DNA of 64,000 nt, taken from the IMG/VR virus record IMGVR_UViG_3300010399_000004, positions 1 through 64,000 of that record, one strand, 5' to 3'. Position 1 is the stretch's first letter; each line of letters begins with the position of its first letter. The stretch comes from a virus. The translations under genes were made by a program, and so were the position numbers. This document shows positions 57,103-64,000 of the stretch, piece by piece. The notes beneath the pieces were generated by a model. It ran no database searches and was not told the origin of the DNA. It worked only from the letters and a program-made list of their open reading frames with translations.

Positions 57103-58731
57103 ATGCCTGCCCCCCGCATACAAATCAATCACGATGGGCTGCAAAAAGCATTCAATGCTTTAGCGGATTATTTGGATTCTAAAGAAAAAGGAGGGGGAAG
57201 TATATCGCTTACCGGAGATGATGTAATTGAAGGTCTGCCTGGTAAATTTTCTATTGCTTCACAAGCTAAAGATTCTGAACTTGGAGGCATATGGCAGCTT
57301 AGGAGAAATAAAGACAAACTCTATATTTCTCCTGGATATGTGCATGTCTATACGTCGGGGGGTTCAAAACTTGCGGCGGTTTATCCACCTGATCTTGAAA
57401 ACGTATCTGTATTTAACTCAATCCGCCCCTTCTGGAATCTTCCTTTAGCCGAGGAAGAAACATATAAAGTGTATTTGGTAGTTGCTCCGGAAGAGGATGA
57501 CGGGAATCCTACGGAGGAGACAGGAACCGTTACGGGGGCTGATCCCAACACAGGTGCGGGTCCATCCAGTTCAGCTACCGCGGCATGGCTGGAGCTTATG
57601 CTATCTTCTGTTTCTACGGAAGATGTATTTCCGGAAGATGCCAAGGTTATTCTGCTTCATAAGTTTTCTACGAATGCGGAGGGGTATCCAATTTTTTCTG
57701 ATTCAACCCAAAAACTGTTTTCAGAGCCAGTCATTGTGCCTGATGTGATACGCTGGTGTCATATTACACAAGCGAGCGTGGACACAGTCACAGAGGAGGA
57801 AGGAAGCGGAACGACGGGGACTGTAAATATAGCGGAGGGGTGTGTTATGGTAGGTGATGCGGGGGCAGTAGATGAAACAGACCCAGTCCCTTCTAAAGTC
57901 TTAACGAGATTAATTGTAGATGATGTTTTTTTGCCCGCGGAGCTGGAAGATGCGGAAGTTGTTCACGAAGATAAAATCTATGTTAAGTTAACCTATACAG
58001 TAAATGAATATGGCGATACTTCGACAGTTCGACTTTTGGAATGCACCAGTGCAGAATACTTAATTACTAGTTCTGCGCCGGAAGACGATGATACCGCGTC
58101 TCACATTCTAATAGGGGAGATTTCTATTGTGGATGGAGTAATGACAATTGAGCATCATTGGCCGGGTGTTATTACTGCGCCAACGTTAACCCTGCCTGTC
58201 GAGGGCACGGATGATGCAGCGATTTCTCAATCTTGTTATTGGGCAGCGGAGATTATTGCCCCAGGAGCTATTAGCATAGGAAGAGGTCTTTTGATCTATT
58301 GGGAATACTATTGGGTTACAGAAACACTTTCTTCTGTAACTCAGGGTTTGATAACGTCTTTCGCAGAAACCGGAGGCACTCCAAGTGCATCTGATATTCA
58401 GGTAGGAGTGGCAGTAGACCCTATAGCAGATGGAGATTTTGTATGGCTGTCGGTGCCCGTAGGCTGGGCGTCTCGACAGGTTCTTACCAGTGAATATACC
58501 GCGGCTGAACCAAATCACCATCATGAATACTACGAAGATTACAGTCGGATAAATTTAAGCGGTGATGCTCCTTTTCTTGATTTTGGGGATGAATTACCTG
58601 CTCCCGTTGAGGGTGGGGATACCATATACCCGATAGGGCAATATGTTAATTCTACTACTTGGGTTCAATTTCATATAGGTGCTCTTATTATTCCGTCGTT
58701 CGCTACGAATAATAGCACACCCAATGAGTAG
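57103..58731 (+). CDS. Tail structural protein
   Basis: 542 residues. A short helical N-terminus (HDGLQKAFNALADYLDSKEK) is followed by an acidic, beta-rich body with many Thr/Val/Glu. Unrecognised but of the size and position of a tail-tip/hub-associated protein. Confidence 0.5.
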   Translation: MPAPRIQINHDGLQKAFNALADYLDSKEKGGGSISLTGDDVIEGLPGKFSIASQAKDSELGGIWQLRRNKDKLYISPGYVHVYTSGGSKLAAVYPPDLENVSVFNSIRPFWNLPLAEEETYKVYLVVAPEEDDGNPTEETGTVTGADPNTGAGPSSSATAAWLELMLSSVSTEDVFPEDAKVILLHKFSTNAEGYPIFSDSTQKLFSEPVIVPDVIRWCHITQASVDTVTEEEGSGTTGTVNIAEGCVMVGDAGAVDETDPVPSKVLTRLIVDDVFLPAELEDAEVVHEDKIYVKLTYTVNEYGDTSTVRLLECTSAEYLITSSAPEDDDTASHILIGEISIVDGVMTIEHHWPGVITAPTLTLPVEGTDDAAISQSCYWAAEIIAPGAISIGRGLLIYWEYYWVTETLSSVTQGLITSFAETGGTPSASDIQVGVAVDPIADGDFVWLSVPVGWASRQVLTSEYTAAEPNHHHEYYEDYSRINLSGDAPFLDFGDELPAPVEGGDTIYPIGQYVNSTTWVQFHIGALIIPSFATNNSTPNE

Positions 58732-58776
58732 AAGGCGGCGCAACGATGCAAACTTGACCCCTTGGTAGAGCGTATA

Positions 58777-59151
58777 ATGATTGATAATATATCTCACCTT
58801 TGGACGGTTCTCCATGTAAAGGCTGCGGGTTGGTTAGATGTTCCGGAGTCGGAGGATATTTTAGAGATGCAACAATGGTTGATCTACTTTGAGAGTAAGT
58901 TTCCTGTCGGCTGTCCATGTAAAAAAGAATGGCGGGAAGCCATCGAATTATGCCCACCTCCTTTACAGGAAGGGCGGGAAGCTTTTTTCCAATGGACTAT
59001 AGCGTTACATGATCGAATCAATGTTCTGTTGGGGAAACCGATTTGGGTAGAAACTTCAAAGCAACATATTCTTTTGACTTCTCTATTTGCTGACCCCCGA
59101 TTTGCGCATAGAGAAGCAGACTCGGCGGTGCATAAAGAAATTGGGATTTGA
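58777..59151 (+). CDS. Erv1/ALR-like sulfhydryl oxidase
   Basis: 124 residues from MIDNISHLW. LWTVLHVKAAGW, KFPVGCPCKKEW (CxC/CxxC-type active site near residue 47) and FFQWTIALHDRINVLLGKP (the family's W...HNxVNxxLGKP FAD-binding helix) suggest a flavin-linked thiol oxidase. Cytoplasmic or virion disulphide formation is a possible role. The first Cys spacing is not the canonical CxxC, so activity is uncertain. Confidence 0.5.
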   Translation: MIDNISHLWTVLHVKAAGWLDVPESEDILEMQQWLIYFESKFPVGCPCKKEWREAIELCPPPLQEGREAFFQWTIALHDRINVLLGKPIWVETSKQHILLTSLFADPRFAHREADSAVHKEIGI

Positions 59152-59175
59152 CGCCCCGCCTTCCCGTTGTAGGAT
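59148..59175 (+). promoter_or_regulatory. Class 3 promoter TTGACG-N16-TAGGAT
   Basis: Begins in the last codon of the preceding gene; the spacer carries CCCCGCCTTCC. ATG at 59187. Confidence 0.5.
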
Positions 59176-59186
59176 GCTTAAACAAA

Positions 59187-59489
59187 ATGGCATTCTTTAA
59201 TTCACTTTCTGCGGCCATTACGGCGGTTGCCAACGCCCTTGCAGCCCGCGAGCATAATGTATCATTGAGAATGTTAACTGAAATTGGAAATTCTTTATAT
59301 GAAGCCAAAAAGGAAATACTCAATCTTCATGATGGTGCTGCTAATGAGCGGGATATTGATCTTGCAGAGTTGCGCCTCCAAGCTCTCGAAGAGCAAGAGC
59401 GACGCATTCTCTCCGCCGCCGCCCGCACCGCGTCTGTTGACGCTCCCGGAGTCGTTCCGCCCAAAGCCATACCAGTCAGTGATCAGTGA
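59187..59489 (+). CDS. Helical protein, possible inner-spanin-like partner
   Basis: 100 residues from MAFFNSLS. Amphipathic Ala-rich N-terminus and a long charged coiled coil (KKEILNLHDGAANERDIDLA...ALEEQERRIL). It lacks a clear transmembrane helix, unlike Rz. A lipoprotein frame overlaps it in +1. Confidence 0.5.
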   Translation: MAFFNSLSAAITAVANALAAREHNVSLRMLTEIGNSLYEAKKEILNLHDGAANERDIDLAELRLQALEEQERRILSAAARTASVDAPGVVPPKAIPVSDQ

Positions 59490-59577
59490 AGAAGGGGAGT
59501 GGATAACGCAGCCGGGAGAAGTTTGGTGGAGCCACAAGGCCTACATGGATCAGGTTGCTAAAAGATTCATTCCCTGA
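59299..59577 (+). CDS. Lipoprotein in an overlapping frame, Rz1-like
   Basis: 92 residues from MKPKRKYSIF. A basic n-region, a hydrophobic core and lipobox LQSC (Cys near residue 25) form a clear lipoprotein signal. A Pro-rich stretch (PPPPAPRLLTLPESFRP) follows. Starting inside the 59187 gene in the +1 frame and running past its end is the Rz/Rz1 spanin arrangement. No endolysin is seen nearby, so the lysis role is inferred. Confidence 0.55.
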   Translation: MKPKRKYSIFMMVLLMSGILILQSCASKLSKSKSDAFSPPPPAPRLLTLPESFRPKPYQSVISEEGEWITQPGEVWWSHKAYMDQVAKRFIP

Positions 59578-59581
59578 GTGA

Positions 59582-59610
59582 TTGACTTTATCCCCCGCGG
59601 AATGTAATCT
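59582..59610 (+). promoter_or_regulatory. Class 3 promoter TTGACT-N17-TAATCT, palindrome over start site
   Basis: Best -35/-10 match of the class. The palindrome 59614-59630 begins 4 nt after the -10 box and covers the expected +1. Confidence 0.65.
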
Positions 59611-59613
59611 CGG

Positions 59614-59630
59614 TTTGAAAACTTTTCAAA
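59614..59630 (+). repeat. 17-bp palindrome, exact, C centre
   Basis: Last copy in the window; between the 59582 promoter and the ATG at 59632. Confidence 0.9.
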
Positions 59631-59631
59631 C

Positions 59632-59757
59632 ATGAATGCCAATGCTTTGACCCTGGAAGAATTGAATACGAGCGTAGCTGCTGGCAATGAACCGGAAGCC
59701 AACGACTCTATTGCCGTCCTGCTGGCTAAACTGATAAATGCTCTTCTTGCCGTATGA
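59632..59757 (+). CDS. 41-residue protein resembling the next gene's N-terminus
   Basis: LTLEELNTSVAAGNEPEAND then SIAVLLAKLINALLA lines up with residues 4-37 of the following protein (LTANELATQVETNATPQALD, SIPVLLGKVLLAV). ATGA-coupled to it. Probable tandem duplicate. Confidence 0.5.
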   Translation: MNANALTLEELNTSVAAGNEPEANDSIAVLLAKLINALLAV

Positions 59758-60185
59758 ATCACCTTACCGCAAATGAATTGGCTACGCAGGTAGAGACTAA
59801 TGCTACCCCGCAAGCGCTGGATTCTATACCCGTTCTTTTGGGGAAAGTATTGCTTGCAGTTGCAGAAATTGAAACTGCCTCCCCTTCCTGGGATGATCAG
59901 GAAATAACTACCCTTGCGGCAGTTAATCAAGGCGATCCAATTACTGCTACGGGATTGTCTCATACCCCTATCGGAAGGATTGATGTATATAATACCGGGG
60001 GTCAACGGTGGAGAATAGGGGATGGGGTAAAAACCAAAGATATTTACTTTTCAGGAAATGGAGGGACAACAGCCCGCGCTCATGCGGCTATTGTTTTGGG
60101 GGATATTCCATATCTCGGAACAACAGGAGCAGACGCTGGCGGGGTCCCTTCCGGAGAAGCAATTTCAATATGTTACAATCAATGA
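59754..60185 (+). CDS. Small tail-fibre-type protein
   Basis: 143 residues. A helical N-terminal repeat shared with the 59632 peptide, then a beta-rich, Gly/Thr-rich part (LSHTPIGRIDVYNTGGQRWR). Its stop overlaps the spike ATG. Possibly a fibre adaptor. Confidence 0.5.
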   Translation: MNHLTANELATQVETNATPQALDSIPVLLGKVLLAVAEIETASPSWDDQEITTLAAVNQGDPITATGLSHTPIGRIDVYNTGGQRWRIGDGVKTKDIYFSGNGGTTARAHAAIVLGDIPYLGTTGADAGGVPSGEAISICYNQ

Positions 60186-63082
60186 AAAACGCGCGTAAGT
60201 TTATTTTTCTTTTTTTATTAACGACTTCTGTTGTATTTGGGCAGCAGACTGTCACAGGTAATAAGCTACAGATAGGTTCTGGAGCCAGTAGTATCGCTGG
60301 AAATATAACTTTTGGCGGGAGTGCTAATATCGGCGGAGTTGAGATTCTGAGCGATACCGCTGTTATTTCCTATCATCGACCAACAGAGGACACCAATGCA
60401 GCCCGCGGAACTGCAATACTGGCAGCGGCAGCAGCCGCCACATCCGGTCAGACGATCAGGGTCGGCCCTGGCACGTTCTCTCTCGTCAACGATGTCCTTG
60501 TCCTCGCGGACGGCGTCAATCTTTCGATGGACCCGGCGACGGTCATCACGTCCGATCATGATAATTTTTTGGGCGTGGACGCTGTGATTCTCGCCCCCGG
60601 CACCGGGTCCGTGATTACTGGCGGAACCCTTCAGGGGACCGGACAAGTCGGCGCTTATCAGGCGCCAATCGGAGTGTTTAGTGGGGCAGCAAAGACGGGA
60701 GTGAAGGTGATTGGAACCAAATTCATCGCCGACACGGATGGGCTTTATATTGTTATCGCCGGGTCAACCTTCGAGCTTTGGAACTGCGTATTCGAGCAGA
60801 AGTATGACTCCATCGTTTCCAGCGGCGCGGCAACAATGGTGACGTGTCATAGCTGCAAGATCACTATCGCCGGGCCGTCATTGGCTGGCACGGGCGAGTC
60901 CCGCGGTATTCAGGCGCTGGCAGGTGGCGGCATTCGCTACTACGGCGGCAGCATCACTGTCAACGACGGGGGTAACGACACGAACGCGTGCGTCAGAACG
61001 ACGGGGGCAAATTCGACAATTGAACTACACGACGTAGCGCTGCGTCAAAGCAATGCAAGTGAGCCCCTCGCCAGCAACTTCGACATACTGGTTCTCGCGA
61101 CCGGATCGCCATCAGTAAAGGTTTTTGGGGGCTCTGGCAGCAACACGGACGGCAGCTACATGACCAGCGGGACGGTGGTCCTGAACAGCGAGACGTTCTC
61201 TAAAGTAGGCGTCGGGCTGTCAGGAACCGATGCGGTAACTAACTTGACCGTGGGCGACACGGTTACAACAAGTCCGCGCGGGATCATGTCATGGCAGTCG
61301 AACACCGGCACGGATGGCGCTCGGCTGCACCTGCGCAAGTCCCGTGGATCATTTTCAGGCCCGACGACCGTATTGACGGGGGATACACTCGGCCGCCTTA
61401 TTGCATCCGGCTTCGTGGGAGCTACGAACGGATTCATCGAGATGGCGTCCATCGACATGAAGGCGGCAGGGACTGTGGCTGACACTTCAACGGGGCGGCT
61501 ACCGACGGACATGGAATTTTGGACGGCGACGAACGCCAGCCCATCGGTGTTGACGAAAAGGCTAACGATTGACAGCGCGGGGCTTTCGACGTTCACGGGC
61601 GGCGTTTCTTGCACGACGCTCTCCGCGAGCGGGGTGGTGACGCTCAGTTCAACATTGGGTATGGGCGGCACCGCCATAACCTTTGGCGCGCTGCCGTCCG
61701 GAGCCACTACTGCCGGTGCGCTCGCGACGTATGCGGCGCAGACCTATACTGTTACAGGGACTAATACAGCCACTGCGTTTCAAGCTATTTATCATGGCGT
61801 CCCGACATTTACGGACGCGTCAGCAGGAACAGTGACGGACTTATTTAGTGAAGTGTGGGCAGGGCCAGCCGCGGTCGCGGGATCGCTTGTCGGCACCCGC
61901 AAGCACACACTTGGAATCGTCGATTCCACGGCGGCGACGTCTCCTATCACGGGTGCGCTTGTGGTTGCCGCGACCCTCGGCACTCAAGCAACCTCCGTCG
62001 GAATCGGGGGTGGCAATATTCAGGCGGGGGGCTCGATTTTGGCGAACGGAGATATTAACGCGGGATCGGGCAGGGCCATTTATTGGGGGGGTGGGGCCAG
62101 TATGATTTCCTCGGTTAACAGTAAAATAAAAACAGGCAGTAATAACGGAACGACTGGCGTGACGTGGGATTATTCCACCGACGGCACGGCGAAGCTGCGC
62201 AATTATGCCGACAACGCAGATGGCAACCTTACCGCCGCCGCCGGCACGTTCAGCGGTGTGATCGGACTCGCAAATGGCTCGGTTACTTCTCCGGCAGTGG
62301 CACCGACCAGCGATCCGGACACAGGATTTTACTGGACTAACTCGGGGTATTGGGATTTTACTTCAAATGGGGTGGCTGCGACGGAGTTTGGGTCGCGGGG
62401 AGATAACATTCGTCTTGGGAGCACCGGCACCATAGGATTCGTGTCAAATGTGAGCCCGCTTATCGGATCGGCGGATACAAACTTATCTCGCATTTCTGCT
62501 GGGGTTATTGGCATTGGCACTGGCGCGCCCGGCAGCACTGCCGGAGGCATTTCTACGGCGACGGGAACGTTCAGCGGTTCTGTTTCGGTTGTCCCCGGCA
62601 CTGCCGCCGACACAGCCAAAGTCGGAGGCGTCCTGTCCACCATCACCACCGGAGTTGGCAACAACGGCGCAGGGGAAGACGACCTCATCACCTATTCAGT
62701 TCCTGCCAACTCACTGGCAGTGGATGGTGATTACATCGAATTTTCCGGCGCGGGCGTGATTGCTTCCAGTGTCAACGCCAAGCGGGTTAAGATTTACTTT
62801 GGGGCCGCTGTCATCTTTGACACCGGGGCCGCCGGCATCCCCATCAGCGCAGCGATTGATTTTACCGTCACAGGGAAAATCTTTCGGACCGGAGCGGCGA
62901 CGCAGAAATGCATGTGCCACATGAACACGAACAACGCCACGCTGGCCAGCTACGCGGATTACTCTACGGCGGCGGAAACGCTGTCTGGGGCAGTTACCTT
63001 CAAGGCCACCGGGGAGGCGGTGGCGACCGACGATGTGAGGCTGGAGCTTTTGACTGTTAGTTGGAAACCGAACAATTCATGA
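60182..63082 (+). CDS. Tail spike/fibre with signal peptide and beta-helix
   Basis: 966 residues from MKNARKFIF. Residues 1-20 form a Sec signal peptide (FIFLFLLTTSVVFG, cleavage near G-QQ). Residues about 60-330 look like a right-handed beta-helix (GQTIRVGPGTFSLVNDVLVL, repeated Gly/Thr/Val turns). The remainder carries typical phage tail-fibre repeats (GPTTVLTGDTLGRLIASGFV, RLTIDSAGLSTFTGG, SDPDTGFYWTNSGYW). A signal peptide on a virion spike is unexpected. GC-rich codon use and no palindromes suggest recent acquisition. Confidence 0.7.
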   Translation: MKNARKFIFLFLLTTSVVFGQQTVTGNKLQIGSGASSIAGNITFGGSANIGGVEILSDTAVISYHRPTEDTNAARGTAILAAAAAATSGQTIRVGPGTFSLVNDVLVLADGVNLSMDPATVITSDHDNFLGVDAVILAPGTGSVITGGTLQGTGQVGAYQAPIGVFSGAAKTGVKVIGTKFIADTDGLYIVIAGSTFELWNCVFEQKYDSIVSSGAATMVTCHSCKITIAGPSLAGTGESRGIQALAGGGIRYYGGSITVNDGGNDTNACVRTTGANSTIELHDVALRQSNASEPLASNFDILVLATGSPSVKVFGGSGSNTDGSYMTSGTVVLNSETFSKVGVGLSGTDAVTNLTVGDTVTTSPRGIMSWQSNTGTDGARLHLRKSRGSFSGPTTVLTGDTLGRLIASGFVGATNGFIEMASIDMKAAGTVADTSTGRLPTDMEFWTATNASPSVLTKRLTIDSAGLSTFTGGVSCTTLSASGVVTLSSTLGMGGTAITFGALPSGATTAGALATYAAQTYTVTGTNTATAFQAIYHGVPTFTDASAGTVTDLFSEVWAGPAAVAGSLVGTRKHTLGIVDSTAATSPITGALVVAATLGTQATSVGIGGGNIQAGGSILANGDINAGSGRAIYWGGGASMISSVNSKIKTGSNNGTTGVTWDYSTDGTAKLRNYADNADGNLTAAAGTFSGVIGLANGSVTSPAVAPTSDPDTGFYWTNSGYWDFTSNGVAATEFGSRGDNIRLGSTGTIGFVSNVSPLIGSADTNLSRISAGVIGIGTGAPGSTAGGISTATGTFSGSVSVVPGTAADTAKVGGVLSTITTGVGNNGAGEDDLITYSVPANSLAVDGDYIEFSGAGVIASSVNAKRVKIYFGAAVIFDTGAAGIPISAAIDFTVTGKIFRTGAATQKCMCHMNTNNATLASYADYSTAAETLSGAVTFKATGEAVATDDVRLELLTVSWKPNNS

Positions 63083-63903
63083 CAACCACCCGCAAACACT
63101 GGACTCTCTTTTGGCTCGCTTGGGCCGCGTGGCTCATCGCGAGCGTGACACTCTCGCGAGGCTCTGATATCGTGATCGAATACGACGATCCGGGGAACGT
63201 GCTCACCCTGGAGCAGAAGCAGAAGATCGGGACCGCAGCGTCACTGTGGGACCATGTTTTGCTGGACAACGGGCTCACCGGACCCTCGTCCGTTATTACG
63301 TTCAAGATCAAACCGGAGCCGCTGCCGGGCGGACTGGCGTGGACACCAGTTTCCAAGTATGCCGAGAACTCCCGCGGCATCGTCACTGTGGACGGACAAT
63401 ATCCGATCATCGTAATGGTCAACACGAATGCCGCCCCGGCAACGTGGGACCCGTTTTACACCGCAATCGTTCTGTTCCACGAATTTGGCCACGGACTCGG
63501 TTTTGGAGTCGGCGGGTGGAAGTCCAACGGATACGTTGATGGCTACATGACCACTGTCGGCGGCATCCCGACGTTCGTGTTGAACAACCGCTACGTCGGC
63601 CCGGCACTGGCCACTTACCGTGCTGAGCGAGATCCTCTGGCAGAGTGGATTCCGATGGCGGATGACCACTATAAAGAGCCACCGTGGCTCGGGGCGACAA
63701 ACACCGATCCGTGGTATTACGAAATCATGACGACGGGGATTTCCTCGTCAGGCTGGATGAATACGTTTATTGATCCGACTACGTGGGCCGTTGCTGGCGA
63801 CAACGGATGGACGCTGAATTCCAATCCGCCAACAGGACGGATCATTGACATGCTTAAAATCCGCCGATGGAAGGACGAGGATATAGTTATAATTTCACAA
63901 TAA
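63079..63903 (+). CDS. Secreted leishmanolysin-like (M8) metalloprotease
   Basis: 274 residues from MTTTRKHW (ATGA overlap). A hydrophobic signal (LFWLAWAAWLIASVTLS, residues 11-27) is followed by the zinc site FHEFGHGLGFG (H134, E135, H138). The usual third His is absent at the next position. Instead H197 in DDHYKEPPWLG, 59 residues on, followed by the Met-turn EIMTTG (M217), gives the spaced M8 leishmanolysin arrangement. Probably degrades surface or extracellular protein. Confidence 0.65.
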   Translation: MTTTRKHWTLFWLAWAAWLIASVTLSRGSDIVIEYDDPGNVLTLEQKQKIGTAASLWDHVLLDNGLTGPSSVITFKIKPEPLPGGLAWTPVSKYAENSRGIVTVDGQYPIIVMVNTNAAPATWDPFYTAIVLFHEFGHGLGFGVGGWKSNGYVDGYMTTVGGIPTFVLNNRYVGPALATYRAERDPLAEWIPMADDHYKEPPWLGATNTDPWYYEIMTTGISSSGWMNTFIDPTTWAVAGDNGWTLNSNPPTGRIIDMLKIRRWKDEDIVIISQ

Positions 63904-63904
63904 T

Positions 63905-64000
63905 ATGAAATCTCTTTTTATTAAACTTCTCACAGGCCACGGAGGACGAATCAAATCTGCTTTAACGGCGGGACTCGTATGGTTGATTACCTGGACTATA
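63905..64000 (+). CDS. Partial gene, small membrane protein
   Basis: First 32 residues from MKSLFIKLLTGHGGRIKSAL; a hydrophobic segment (ALTAGLVWLITWTI) begins before the window ends. Base composition returns to that of the phage core. Holin-like is possible but unproven. Confidence 0.4.
   Translation, partial: MKSLFIKLLTGHGGRIKSALTAGLVWLITWTI

Noticed and set aside
212-59630. Palindromes as Rho-independent terminators
   Set aside because: The 8-bp arms are almost all A/T with a one-base centre, which cannot form a stable hairpin loop, and many copies lie inside coding sequence.
61156-61707. 183-codon minus-strand frame under the spike gene
   Set aside because: Mirror of a repetitive Thr/Gly-rich coding region; no supporting signals.
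1-64000. CRISPR array, tRNA or rRNA genes
   Set aside because: The palindromes are spaced at kilobase intervals with coding DNA between them, unlike CRISPR spacers. No cloverleaf or rRNA-like segment was noticed, although a tRNAscan run was not possible.
1-64000. Integrase or CI-like repressor explaining a stoperator system
   Set aside because: No tyrosine or serine integrase motifs were found (the 9988 protein is topoisomerase IB, not an integrase), and the only HTH candidates are weak; they may lie outside the window.

Overview
The window is a 64 kb internal piece of a tailed double-stranded DNA bacteriophage genome. It has HK97-type head genes and a long-tail (siphovirus-like) module with a 624-residue tape measure protein. 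Nearly every gene lies on the + strand, packed with ATGA/GTGA start-stop overlaps. The four minus-strand exceptions are one glycosyltransferase-like gene, two orphan genes embedded in the virion module and the promoters that serve those two. I see no tRNA, rRNA, CRISPR array, integrase or recognisable lysogeny repressor. The host cannot be named. Shine-Dalgarno sequences are largely absent, starts sit behind A/C-rich leaders, and several promoters place the ATG within about 6-9 nt of the -10 box. This suggests a host that initiates translation without SD pairing; Verrucomicrobiota/PVC or a similar group is only a guess.

Layout. (1) 1-13 kb: replication and recombination, with a Toprim primase end, a probable ssDNA-binding protein, an SF2 helicase, a RecA/UvsX recombinase, an HNH endonuclease, a Hjc-like resolvase, a Cas4/RecB-like nuclease, a RuvC-like protein, an abundant-looking protein at 8.4 kb, a DNA topoisomerase IB and an RNase HI, followed by small promoter-driven early genes. 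(2) 13-31 kb: a long accessory region of small proteins (zinc ribbons, DnaJ-type CxxCxG proteins, a MazG-like fusion, a lipoprotein, a methyltransferase-like protein, a HAD phosphatase). It is interrupted by a tail-collar fibre plus glycosyltransferase cassette at 22.7-24 kb. (3) 31.6-35 kb: the terminase subunits; the large subunit carries an intein exactly in its P-loop. (4) 35-40.7 kb: a DNA 7-deazaguanine modification cluster, in the order ParB-like, two tandem DpdA paralogues, QueC without zinc cysteines, a DUF6884-like protein, QueD, QueE and FolE. (5) 40.8-60.2 kb: portal, prohead protease, major capsid protein, connectors, tail tube candidate, tape measure, tail tip and an embedded lipoprotein gene. 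(6) 60.2-63.9 kb: a compositionally distinct module with a 966-residue tail spike/fibre that has a Sec signal peptide, and a secreted leishmanolysin-like metalloprotease.

The strongest unexplained signal is a 17-bp palindrome, TTTGAAAACTTTTCAAA or its reverse complement with a G centre. I count 26 exact copies and about six variants, roughly one per 2 kb from 0.2 to 59.6 kb, and none in the 60.2-64 kb module. Copies lie between genes, supply stop codons to genes, or run through coding sequence as FE(N/K)FS or LK(T/S)FQ. They also sit next to or on promoters. The closest known analogue is the operator/stoperator system of mycobacteriophage L5, or scattered nucleoid-organising sites such as those of Noc. 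Three promoter families can be read by eye: TTTACA-N16-TATTCT (seven copies on both strands, usually with the palindrome just upstream), TTGCAA-N16-TAATAT, and TTGAC-type promoters before virion operons. A second oriented oligonucleotide, CCCTTC in a C/G-rich context, recurs about once per kb on the + strand in all three reading frames.

All counts were made by eye and should be recomputed.
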